Below are positions 45,328 through 56,356 of a stretch of DNA of 64,000 bases, piece by piece. The stretch covers positions 868,001 through 932,000 of the forward strand of contig JAYWVB010000008.1 in the NCBI GenBank assembly GCA_039881045.1. Reading direction: 5' to 3'. How positions within the stretch are numbered: the first letter of the stretch is position 1; every line of letters begins with the position of its first letter. The translations under genes and the position numbers were made by a program. The stretch is from Chaetomium olivaceum (taxonomy: Eukaryota; Ascomycota; Sordariomycetes; Sordariales; Chaetomiaceae). The notes under the pieces are model-generated. The model was not told where the DNA came from and did not search any database. It saw only the letters and a program-made list of their open reading frames with translations.

Positions 45328-48300
45328 GGTGACAGGGCGGCGACAGGGTGATGGCAATGCGGTTATTGCGTGTCCATGCCGCAAGCCAAGGGATCCCACT
45401 CGTGCTTAGCGACGGCAATAACTACGGCGCTTGGGGGAGGGGCAGCGGGAGAGGGCAATAAAGTAAAGACACGGCAACTATTTGGAAACGGGTGCGCTGG
45501 GAGAAAGCATCAGCGGGGGGTGGGCGGTAATGACGATGGGCGGGAACAGGAACAAATATCAATGTGAAGATCCCAAAAAGAAAAGCTAGCAGAAACCGGT
45601 CTGGCTTGGTCCAATTGCTGTTTCTCGCTGTTTCAATGGGCCCAGACTCCCTCCCAGGTTATCCATGAGCTCATGGACCTGCCCAAGATCTGAGACGCCA
45701 CGACGCCGATTGCTAGTCCTCCGGAGTTGCCAGGAGGTCGGTCGGCGCAAGAACCTGATGTGCGGGTTTCCGCCCGGAAACAGTCGCCCGTCATTCCAAG
45801 TCTTGGATGTTACATCCAGTGCATGCACCTGCCACAAGCAGGGGTTTTGGCTCCAGGCAGGCAAGGACTTGCCGGAAAGGCCAGGAGGCTTGCAGGGGAC
45901 CTTGCGCCTGCTGCTGCAAGACCCGATCCGAAAGTGGGTCTTTCACACCCTCAAGCAAGTTAGCGTCGTGGTATTTGGCGGTATTTGGTGGTATTTGAGT
46001 GGAGTTGAGCATCGATTGCGATCAGGCCGATTCAGCTTTGCAGTCTCTGCCAAAAACCCGTAACCTCTTTGGGCCTGCTCATTCAAATCCATATCAAACT
46101 TTCCCACCACGGACATTGTGCCACGGACATTGATGAGGTGGGCAAGTTGTTGATCAGGGCTATCCGGAATATCCCATCCCAGCCCAGGGGCTGCCAGACG
46201 AACGCAGGCTGAGGCAGGCAGTCCTTCCCGCATTGAAATTGGGCAGGCGTCTGATCTCTGCTTCCCGGCCTCCTGATTTCGGTTCTTGCCCAAAAGTGCG
46301 AAAGAAGGCTGGTTCCCCAAAAGCCAAGACAGCCACGACAAGACTGCGTTTCCGGCACTTTACCACAGTACATGCATACCGAGACCGCGTTTGGGGCGGG
46401 GAGATGGGCCAGTTGAGGACGCAATTCCGTCTTCTGGATGAGCTGTTTCAGATGCTGAGCTAATCCGGCCGATGTTCGCTTCGAGCCGCTGTCTTAACTC
46501 AGCATTCGGCAGTCCCCGGCCCCAGACCACTTTCGGTTGCTCCCCTGTGTTAATACCGATGCCGCCATTAATGGCCAATATGGGTACATCGCGTCACTCC
46601 TTCAATGGCCACCACATCCGGGATGCGCCGGCCCCAGAAGGTCGCAACCGGGCAGACAGGGAGCTCAATTCCAAACACAACACACAACTAGAAGCCTGTC
46701 ATTCAAAAGCATCACCTTTAACTACAATGAAATTACAATTCGGGTATAGTTACAGTACGGACAACTAACCCCGCATTAGGTCTTGCTCGCCAGCCGAGCC
46801 AGCGCAGACAACAACCCCGCAAAACAGAGTCCCAGGCCAGGGACCCAGGCCGCTGGCTGGGGTGTAACGCTGCAAGGGGTAGTGAAAGAGGAGGACGTCA
46901 TCTTTGCAGCGGTGTCAGTCCTGCAATGAGACAGGACCACGAAGACACCGACAAAGAACTTGCAGATTCCAAGTAAGACAATTGACGACTCTCATCCGTT
47001 CCGGCAATCGGAATTTGAAGCCTTTGTCCCCTTGTCCGGCCGTGGTCAACCACCAACCTTGTGACATTGTGGAGGACCGAGTTGTGATTTTAACCGAAAA
47101 GATGACCTGTTTGTCGACCAAGCAGATGGCACGGCCTCGCCGAACTCCTTGAGAGATCCATATTGAAATATCCTCTTAAATTTCAGAGCCAAGGTCAAGT
47201 CGCGAGTTCCAGACTAACAAAGAAAGTTTTACACCGCATGAAGATAACAAACGCAGAAGGCGCCTGCATGTCTCCGATGTGATGTATGCGCTGTGGTGGC
47301 TGCGAACACAGTGGCGGTCAAGCAATAGCGCAGACAAGACTAAAGTACATACATACATTCCTGCATGCCGTCGGATTGGATGCCCTCCGCACTGAAGGAC
47401 GCGCGGATGTCTCGACCTGGTCACATCAACAAAAGGCGAATACCCGACGGGCCGAACGGTCGATGGTCGTGGTGGGTGCGACAGGTGAAACACACGGCGA
47501 AAACACCGTCTTTCAGCAAATCCCGGTCCGATAGGTCAATGATCGCTGATCGGGACCCAGGCCACGAATAGACGCAACCCCGGGCCACTGGCACCCCTTT
47601 CGCCACGCGTCTGGGGAACATGGTGAATCATGGACTGCGGTGATCGTCAACAACGCAAGTTCCGCAAACCCATCAGCACAAAACCAAAAACCCCACGATT
47701 TAGCGCTTAACAACCCTGTCCATCGGCACTTGTTTCCACCGAGGCAGGGGTTGAAGCGCCGGAAGTACCGAACCCAGCACACCGAGGTCAAACGGGTCTG
47801 TCCGTCCTGACATCATCTCAACTGAGGAACTGAGGGGGGATGGAGAACACCCAATCCTGTCCCCATTTCTCCCTGGCTCCTGACATCAAAACATGGAAAT
47901 CCTCCGTGCGCCTCTAGGTCGGTCTTCTGGTCCCTGATTGGCGCCTCGAGACGCGGCTGCATAAATTACAAAACCATAACAACATGGCGGCAAAATGTCA
48001 TGAGACGGCCGTGACCAGGCGGCCCGCCGCCGCAGCTGGCTTGCCGAAAGCGGGAATACCCCAGGTTTGGTGGTATAAGCATCCATGGCTTTATCAACCA
48101 AGCTTATTACATATTGTGCGGTATATAATACGGGCCCATATCATCGCCCAGCCAGTCGCTGGAAAATGAGTGCATAACCATATGGAACGTACCATAGGCC
48201 TGAAGAGGAAGGCAGCATGAGATTACGGTTACCTTTCCAACAGTGGCTGGAATAACAGCATGCCCGTCAACCAAATTCCACTCAATGTTATTTATCAATC

Positions 48301-49029
48301 TGTAACTAAACTCCCAAAAGCGAATGCACCACTCCGCTGTCAACCTGACCGCCAGGCTGTAATCCCTCGAAACAGGGAGTCAAACCCTTGAAACTTTCCA
48401 TCCCAACTCTTGTCCGACACAATCTGGCAATCTCAAAAAGGCAGGTTGTCGTTGCCCGCCAGTTTAGCCGAGACGAATGGACCACCTTTAGTCTTGCTCG
48501 AACGCGGTCCCTATGCGGTCCGGGTGTGTTGTACAAACCCTGTTTACATATTTGTCCAGTCGAGTGCAATCCAGTCCCTCAAAAGCTCGGGACGTTGGTA
48601 AGTAACTTGAAAGACTGCATCGGTTGGTGCGACATGGCACGGCAGGCTGGGGTGACATTGCCAGCGCCTTCTAACTAAAAACTGAATCCAAAGTAGATAT
48701 GATGTGTTCAGCAAGAAGGTAAGAAACGTAAGAGAGGTGTCGCAAGCTAGAATCGCAGGCGTTGCTTCATTCGGTTCCTAGCTAATCACATTGACATACT
48801 GGGAACAGAAAATCGTTGAGAGAAGAGGAGCTGGTCCGTTCCCCCAAGGGGGACTTTATATGGTGGGGATTGTAGGGGGAGGGGTTGTCCTTTTCCTTAT
48901 GGAGGTTTTATGTCTGTTTAGAAGAGACTAGAACGAGTAGGTAGCTGTAAAAAATTGAGAAATATACTATTTAGACTATAACGGAGACCAAAAGCTATTA
49001 GTCGTAGGAGGGGGGTAGAAAAGTGAATG
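45328..49029. other. Gene-poor stretch of 3.7 kb
   Basis: No convincing gene. It carries the promoter of the 1096-residue gene at its left end. Near the right end, from about 48840, it becomes AT-richer with TATA/CTATTA words, next to the reverse-transcriptase remnant. Confidence 0.35.
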
Positions 49030-49290
49030 TGAAATATTTAGGTGGGTACCTATGTAGACGGCGGTCCATGAACCGCTGAGCGTATGCGGGCGAGTTCTTG
49101 AAACCCATAAGTGCGACGTTGCTAACCTCAAGTCCGCGTGGACTGACAAGGACCATGCGGTCTCGGTGCTCTTCCGACACCGGAAGCTGGTGGAAGAATG
49201 CTGACGCGTCTAGGGCTGTGAAGTACCTCGTGCCGACAAGGCAGGGACCCGTCCAGAACTCATAGACAAAGCCAGCGGGTACGTCAATGC
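49030..49290 (-). mobile_element. Reverse-transcriptase remnant of a Ty3/gypsy-like retrotransposon
   Basis: An open minus-strand stretch of about 80 residues reads VYEFWTGPCLVGTRYFTALD, then ASAFFHQLPVSEEHRDRMVL, then VSPRGLEVSNVALMGFKNSP and AYAQRFMDRRLHRY. These are the palm-region signatures of long-terminal-repeat retrotransposon polymerases: the first catalytic Asp in the ALDASAFFHQ motif, the HRD/PRG segment and the GFKNSPAYAQR motif. The frame ends soon after, before the YxDD box, and no integrase, protease or long terminal repeat is visible. It is therefore a fragment. The flanks are AT-richer than the surrounding DNA, which fits past repeat-induced mutation, but I did not measure that. 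Confidence 0.8.
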
Positions 49291-50146
49291 GGGGCCCCTA
49301 CACCATAAGTGAACTGCTGCCCCCTCACATTAGGATCCATGTGTTCGGGGTATGCGATCGTCAGCAACCCTTCTAAGATGAAGTGGGTTGTGGCGACGGG
49401 GCGGGAGTGGGCTGGGAAGCCTAGACAGATAGAGTATGTTAGTATCTGAATAAGGGGGAAGCGGTGCTGTAAAGGGTATGCGGCTTAAAAGCGACGGGGT
49501 TGGATTTGGTTGGATTGGATGGCCAGCATATACGGGCAGATTCGTTCTCGACACAGGTCGTGGCGTAACAGAATCCCCAAGCGTAGACTTGGGCTTCGGC
49601 TTCGGTCGGGGAAATCATCGTCATCGTGTATCGCAGCGAGGTCGAATTACTCGATGGATGATGAAAAGAATGAACGAGTGCGGAGGTGAAATTGATTGAA
49701 GAGCAAGAATGCGGATGGTTAGATGAAAGAGGGAAAAGAAAGGTTCGGCGCCCCAGAAGTTGGATTTATCGACTGCGGCTCCGGGATCAGACCTTCGGGG
49801 TGACGAGATGCACGGTACTAAAGCGCAACCACCAGCAACCTGACGTGGGCACGTGGTGTTCTACCTTTCCATAGGCAGCAAGTAAAGAAGATCAAAGTTC
49901 CCTGATCTCCGTCATCATCTCAAGGCTGGCTGTTTAAGGTTAGTAAGTGGCCGAATTCGCCGGGTATCTTGTTTTGCCTTGAGAGAAGATGTAAGTCACC
50001 ATATATTGTACATACACTGACAGCTTATAGCCTGTGCTCCGCCATCCGTCAATATCCCACAGTTCCCAATGCATCTCTAGAGTGACCTCTGGAGGGTCTC
50101 TAGACGCATATCTAGGCCACCACCAGCCCGCGCGCACTTCCATCCA
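49291..50146. other. Intergenic between the remnant and AIM11
   Basis: No gene seen. More retroelement-derived DNA could lie here, but I recognise no further motif. Confidence 0.3.
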
Positions 50147-50916
50147 TCACCCCTTCTTCTCCCCCCCCTCCAACCCCCTTTTCCCCTCCTCCAACGCCTT
50201 CTTCCCGGCCTCCGCCACACCCCCTTTCCCCTTGCCATCCCCCTCCAACGCCTTCCCCTCCGCCAACCCAAACGTGCTCACCATCCACTCGGCCACCTCC
50301 CGTTCCGCCGCCTCATCCCGCTCCCCGCCCGCCTCCACAATCGACCTCCGCGCATACCGCCTCAGATCCTCCATATCCGCGATATCCAGCCCCCACGACA
50401 CGCCCCCCGCCGCCATGATCGCAAAGGCCATGGTGTTGAGCGTCGCCAGGTTGAGCGCCTCGAAGGCGACCATGGGGTCCTTTTTGGGGAGGTCCTTCTC
50501 GGACCGCCATATGAACTGGTTCGGCTGGAAGAACTTGAGCCGTGCGGCGAGTTGGTGGCGGATGGCGGCGCGCCGGGAGACCATCACCGAGAGGTAGAAG
50601 CAGCCGGCGCCGCCGAGGAAGAGGGTGAGTTGCTTGAGGGAGCGGGCGGAGAAGTAGTGGGTGTAGTAGTCGATTTGTTGGGGCGGTTGGTCTGCTGGTG
50701 GATGTCGGCCTGATAGTGGTGGTGGTGGTGGTGAGGATGATGATGGTTGGCTTTGGTGGGATGTGGTGGGGAGCTGGGCTGGGAGTTTCGAGGTTGGTAC
50801 AGCTGGTGTTGCTATTACGGGCGCTGACGTGGGCGTGGTTTTGGTGTTTTGTTGTCTCCATGGCTCGCCGGGGTGACTCCCGTAAGTGAGCCGATCACGT
50901 ATGAGAGGACACCCAT
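50147..50916 (-). CDS. AIM11: AIM11 mitochondrial membrane protein, frame broken
   Basis: The gene starts at 50916 with MGVLSYVIGSLTGVTP. The downstream frame gives PGEPWRQQNTKTTPTSAP, then a Pro/Ser-rich linker and QQIDYYTHYFSARSLKQLTL. The first helix FLGGAGCFYLSVMVSRR follows, then AARLKFFQPNQFIWRSEKDL and the second helix ALNLATLNTMAFAIMAAGGV. The Lys/Glu/Gly-rich tail ends at 50147. These are the hallmarks of the altered-inheritance-of-mitochondria protein 11. The start and the rest are in different frames. At 50870-50873 the minus strand has CCCC where five C would keep one frame, so the break is a single missing base in a homopolymer. Length with the base restored is about 256 residues. 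Yeast Aim11 is a small two-helix mitochondrial protein with a loosely defined role. Confidence 0.85.
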
Positions 50917-52007
50917 GATTGGTGACAGGCAGAATAAGGAAGAAAATGACGGGTTTATGAGGGTTGAAGGGGAGTTAAATCCCTCTTTATTCATACGGCA
51001 AGCGCACCGTTGACAGCACACTCTATCGTGGGGTGCTGTTATTTTGCAACGTTGTTGAAGTCGACTTCGGAGAAAATGCTGAAGGCCCAGCCGAAGCTTC
51101 GCCAAGCAAGCACCAATGCACGCTCCGGTGGGTCCAGTTCAACCAAGAGCCTTGGCAGGGTAGGGGTAATTTAATTTTACCCCCCCCCCATCCCGCGCTC
51201 TCCTCCATGTTGCCCATCACAACCTGTAATGGTGGAAGTACACATAGATCTGGAAGTCAACATCAACTTTTGAGAGTCGAAAACCGATAGTCTTAAACGT
51301 AGGATGGAAAACATTTGGCTTTGCAGTGCATTAATTGTCATTAGCTGTGAGTTTTGCTCCCGCTCCTTACAACATCATTATTTGTGCTCTTTCGGGCTTG
51401 GGATTGCGGCCCTGGTTGTGGTCAACACGCTGCAACGCGGTTGATGGGACTCAGGAGCTGCAACAAAATGAAGTTGTAAACGGCCGACTTTGAGCCAACT
51501 CTCTCCGAGTTTGAGTATGACCAACACAGATTACTGGCGACGATGATTCCAACCCTGCTGCCCCTTACACCGGCTGTTGCCCCTATCTGTTTTCGACCAA
51601 CGGACACTTAACCTAGACCCGGGCCTCGCCAATGTTGAGTGCTTCATGTTTTTGCACCTACCTCCGTGTTATTAATTTTTTCACTGCATATTGCGTATGA
51701 ATCAGGCTCGCCCAGCAAACAGATTTCTCGCGTTATTCTCGGGGGAATCTCCTTTTTGTCTATCCTCGCTAAAATGGGTCGGTCCGTTGGGCTCGCAACT
51801 GCCTCAGTCGTTGGGCCGGATGCATGAAGGCTGCTGCTGCCTGCAACTGCTTGCTAACCGCTGGTTCTGTCTTCAAGTGGACAAACCCTCTTCCCGTAGT
51901 CTTTCTTCATGCCGCATTAATGTCGTCACAATGTGTTTTCTACACACGTGTTATCAAGTAGCTGTCTCGACAGGTTTACAAATACTAAATTGAAGCACAC
52001 AATAACC
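50917..52007. other. Intergenic, divergent, 1.1 kb
   Basis: This space lies between the AIM11 start (-) and the kinase-like gene (+), so both promoters sit here. A run of 11 C is at 51180-51190. No gene is seen. Confidence 0.35.
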
Positions 52008-54015
52008 ATGCAAACCAACCAAAGCAACACGAGCGCCTCCGGCGATACCCAGCGTGTTTCATCCGATGAAATCGCGCGGATGCTTGGGGAACGCGGGATA
52101 CCCTTCGCTACCAACCAACCTCAACCCTCCGCGGCCTCGTCGGCCGCCACGAATCCGTTTACATCGAGCGAGCTGGCACATATTTATTGCCAGGGGCGGG
52201 TTGCTGCTACTGTGCCCACCGACGACGAGCCCAACGATGCCCCCCAGCCACTCCACCCAACCATCCGCATCATTATGGAGTATTCACACGCTATATCTGT
52301 CGAGGTCACCCCTTTCGGAAGTACTGAATCAGACGCCGAGGCGGCATCTCATCAGCGCTGCGTTGAGTTGGATGCCCGGCCTGGCCCGAATGCGTTCCGG
52401 AAGATAGCCGTTGTACAGTCCAAGAAGGATTTGGGCGTGTCAATCAAAGCTGTATCCGCCGAGGCGGCAGGGTTGCTCCATTGCAAGCTGTCCTTCGATC
52501 CGGTCGCCGATCGCATCGTCATAACAAACCGTGATTTCAAGTCTGTCGTCGCTAAACGAATCATCGCAGGAGGCGGATGTGGGTGGTGCTCCTCCCCAGG
52601 CAGAACAGCTAACGGAGCTCAAGCCTTACCTGGCCGAGATTTAAGACGCTGGATCGTGGGCCGTCGTCACAAAATCCGGGCAGCACATTCTGGACCTATT
52701 TATCCTCCCACGACGTAATATCACGATCACAAGAACTCCGGACGAGCCCATCGAGTCAGCACCGCAGGGCACCAAAAGAGAATACGAGCCGTCACAAGTA
52801 GCCGGTCCGGACAAAAAGGGGAAACTCGACGAGAAAGACTCGACGGGCGAGGCCAGTATTATCTTTCAACCTGCCCCGGGGCCGTCCGTCGCACCGGTAA
52901 CTTTACAGCCTGGGTTGTCTTTGGTCCGGCGTGGACCTGGCGGGGGCCTGGAAGAATCCGTCACTCTCGGGCTCCGTCACCCCCTGGAGGATTTGCGTGC
53001 CGGTGATATGGCCAAGATCCTGGGCCCGGGCGGCGAGGACTATACGCTCACATATGCTCGAACGATCTCCCTTAGATCGAATAGCCACGTTTTCAAGGCC
53101 CAACATTCCGATTTGTCCGAGAAGCTCATCGTCGTCAAGGTCATCCGCTCCCCTTCAGGCCCAGTGCCGCCGGGTGCATCCAGAGAGGTGGCAGGCGAGC
53201 TTCAGCAGATGGCCGAGATGTGGCTGAGGGAGGTCCGGATTCATTCCCGGCTCTCGCATCATGTAAGTATACGTAATAGTTCACCAAGATTCCGTCCCGC
53301 CCAATTTCAACCCATCCGGATCGCTCTGGCTGCGCAGCTTAAAGTCTTGGATTGAGCTGACAATGAATCTAACCGCGCGTTCTGGCGTAGGCCTCTATTG
53401 TACGCCTCCACGACCACGACTCCAGATTCCTTGCTCTGTATATGGAAAACATAGACGCGCCGCCATTGGCGCAATACCCGTGCAACACTCTGACGGCAAC
53501 CGGCATGGCGCGGATCCTATACGATATATCATCCGCCCTTTATTATATGCACCGCAGCGGCTTCGCCCACAACGACATCAAGCCGGCCAACATTCTTTTC
53601 TCGCCGGCCCGAGGTGCTGTTCTGATCGATTTTGGCCTGTCAACAGAGCTCTCTGATAATCGTGTACACACAGGAGGGACGCCCTGGTACGTTCCGCCCG
53701 AGTTCACGGATGTGGGCAAGCGAGGGGCACCCGGAGACGTGTTTGCGCTCGGTGTGGTTATGCTTTACGTCCTTGGAAAATTACCTTTGCCAGAGCTGCG
53801 CGTCCCGAGATTGCAATGGAAAATTGCCGAGGCGCGGATTCAGCAGTCCGAAGCTCGAAGATTGATGAATTCGTGGCAAGAGGTCGTCGAGAAGGCGGCG
53901 GGATGAACTGGATATTGCATCCGAGTTGGAGTTGATGGTAAAGAGAATGGTTTCTCAAGAACCAGACAGAATATCGCTGGATAACCTGCTCGAGGAATTA
54001 TCGGCTTTCCGGTAG
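52008..54015 (+). pseudogene. Serine/threonine kinase-like gene with three lesions
   Basis: The first part reads MQTNQSNTSASGDTQRVSSD and, after a domain with YSHAISVEVTPFGSTESDAE, reaches SSQEADVGGAPPQAEQLTEL in another frame. It then runs through an in-frame TAA at 52642-52644 and on to a kinase domain. The domain has KLIVVKVIRS (Lys), HSRLSHHASIVRLHDHDSRF (joined over an intron 53263-53390), GFAHNDIKPANILF, VLIDFGLS and GTPWYVPPEF. The HRD motif is HND and APE is PPE. A one-base excess G near 53894 switches the frame, and the tail RRDELDIASELELMVKRM ends at TAG 54013-54015. The lesions are a frame shift near 52550-52580, the TAA (CAA to TAA would be the simplest origin) and the excess G. 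This could be decay or sequencing error. I cannot name the family. Confidence 0.7.
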
Positions 54016-54580
54016 GCACCGCATGGGCAAAAAAAGCTGCAAGCGTAGATGTCGGACCAAACCTGGACTGGAGGAACGAAACGAGAACCACCCAGAAGCC
54101 ACCAAAGTCTGTATTGACTCCATTGACTTTTCCTCGGTTTCTTTTTCCTGAATTTTTTTCCTTGATTTCTTTTCCTCGGTTTCTTTTACGTATTCCTTTT
54201 TTTCTTGGGGTTTGTTTTCTTTTCTCGAGTTCGTTTATTTCTAGCCAGAGGGTGTTAGGTAGATATGAGCACGGCACACAGATTGCTATAAATAACGTAT
54301 CTCTTCTTTTGTACGAGAACGTATCCCTACACGTGCCGCCTTTTTTTAGTGCAACTGCGTTGGAAGAAGACGGGGAGGCTACGAAGTTTGACGTGCACGA
54401 CAATACAAATCCGTGGTAAAACTTGGCGTTCGCAAAAAAGGGTAGTCACGTGAACGAACATCTTGACCATTTGATGCGGGTCAAGTACCCGCCATTTCCT
54501 TCCATCAGCTTCATCCCCTGCACGCTCCCCACACCAGCGCAAGCATCGCCATCAACACTAGCAGCATCAACGCCAGAAAG
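54016..54580. other. Intergenic, T/C-rich
   Basis: About 565 bases upstream of the next gene on the same strand. A repeated TTTTCCTCGGTTTCTTTT-like unit occurs around 54126-54200. It probably serves as the promoter of the next gene. Confidence 0.35.
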
Positions 54581-55766
54581 ATGAACGGATTTTTGCCGAC
54601 TCCCCGGTACGAATTCGAGCCCGAGTGGCGGTGGCCGTGGTGGAAGTTCGAATTGCCGCCCGACGCGCTCTTTACCACGCTGCACGAACGCTTTTAACAC
54701 CCGAAACCCCCCGATTCAAGGCCCAGAGGCCTTCCTTTTTGACGTCCGCGAGTGCGCCCAGGAGTCGGACGATGTGGATACATTTTACGCGAAACTGTCG
54801 GAACGCAGGGACCAACGGGTGCTCGAGCTGGACCGGGCTTGGGAAAATGTCTCCTATTTGATGAGGAGGGAGCTCACGACGTCGGTCTTTGGCTGTCACG
54901 ACTGCAAATCCATGAAGGCCGAAAAAACCCCCCGCGAGTTGATGAACGACCCAAATATGACTCAATTGGGTACTTTCGGCGCTCTGAGAAGTTCCATGTC
55001 GTATGACGCCCTAGTCGAGTATTTTGACGGCTTCGTCCGCGAGAGAAGGGAAATCGAGGATGAGAAACGGCGGAAATCGAAGGCGAACCTGGAAAGATTA
55101 TTTTCAAGGCGAAAACTCGACCATAATACAACGAGTATCGGCGACGGGGACCAAACCTTCTCGGGAGATCCCGCCATCGGCGCTCCTGCTGGACCGGCCC
55201 CGGATTCGCCTGATACCAATATTCCCGAGCCTCCCATATCGCCGAGGCCGACCCCAAGCGAAGAGGCAGATGCGGCGATGCCGGCACCGAACAAGCCGAA
55301 TATCGGTGCTCCTGAGCTCCCGGTCTCACCTGAGTCGGTTCCCGGCGACGAGACAAACGCGGCACCGAACGACCCGGCCCAGGATGCCCCAGATTCCATC
55401 AGCCCCAACACCGAGACTAAGCCCGTTAAGAAGCACCCATCACCACCCTCGGATTCACTGAGCCCGCTCCGCGAGTCAAGCGCCACGCAGAAAGATACAG
55501 CTGGGGAGGATCCAGAAGCCTCTAGTACTCCGTCCGGTGCACGAAAAAGGAGTCGCAGTAGTCTGGGGCCGGCGCAGGATGGGGAAGATGATATGGGTTT
55601 CGGACATGTACCGGCATGTAAGAAACGGCGTATGTCGCACTCAGACAGCGACAGCCGCCCAGTTTCTCCCCCAAAACAAACGGCCACTCGGCAGACGCCT
55701 CCGTCATCACCGGCATCCACAACGGCACGATGTCCGCCGAAAAACCCTTTCGAGGAGACTTACTGA
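54581..55766 (+). CDS. Unrecognised fungal protein, frame broken by one base
   Basis: It starts at ATG 54581 with MNGFLPTPRYEFEPEWRWPW and WKFELPPDALFTTLHERF, then hits TAA at 54695-54697. Dropping one T from the TTTT at 54692-54695 continues the protein as NTRNPPIQGPEAFLFDVREC through to TGA 55764-55766, about 394 residues in all. Residues 1-160 look folded: Trp- and aromatic-rich start, then charged helices (FYAKLSERRDQRVLELDRAW, ENVSYLMRRELTTSVFGCHD). The rest is disordered: a basic patch (EKRRKSKANLERLFSRRKLD), two imperfect Pro/Ala/Asp repeats containing IGAP...P.SP (about residues 205-265), and a nuclear-type KRRM motif near the end. I do not recognise the family. The downstream neighbour is a dioxygenase and the upstream one a kinase-like pseudogene. 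Confidence 0.65.
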
Positions 55767-56356
55767 TTTGAACTCAGCCGCGCCGGGGTTACGGTTGCGC
55801 CCGCACCGTTTTCATCGGGGAGGGCGGCAGTGGGTTGGGGCGAGTGAGTGGACGGTCCGAAGCGGGATCTCATTTTTCTTTTGCATTGTGATTCATGATA
55901 TCCGGTAATGTCCTTTGTTTTTGCTACCCGGGCATGTAGCACCTCGTAGGTTTCTGTAGCCATGCAACCTTTTCGTTGTACGTATTTTCTCCGTCATTCT
56001 ACAACTCATGCAGCACATTACCAGACGAGGCACCTCGTCCAGAACTGATCCAAGAGCAGTCAGTAGTCACCCAACCAAGATATTGATTCCTGATTCAAGG
56101 CCACTGTTAAAATCTACAAAAAAAGTCTCAGAAACCAATAGTTATAATAATTATCAAATATACTCACAAAGAGGTCATATTTTGTGAGCGTGAATGCCTG
56201 GTGACGGGGGCCGTGATTTGCCTTGAATTGGGCTGTTTTTGGCCCCGCAGCACCTCTCCAACTCAATCCAATTACTTTCGATCCATCCAACATTGAGTAC
56301 GAATACAACCGTAATCAACCACGCCCTTCGTCTTTTCCCTGGCTCAGCCTCTAGCA
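55767..56356. other. Intergenic between the unrecognised gene and the dioxygenase
   Basis: About 590 bases. AT-rich around 56110-56170. It must hold the dioxygenase promoter. No other feature is visible. Confidence 0.35.
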
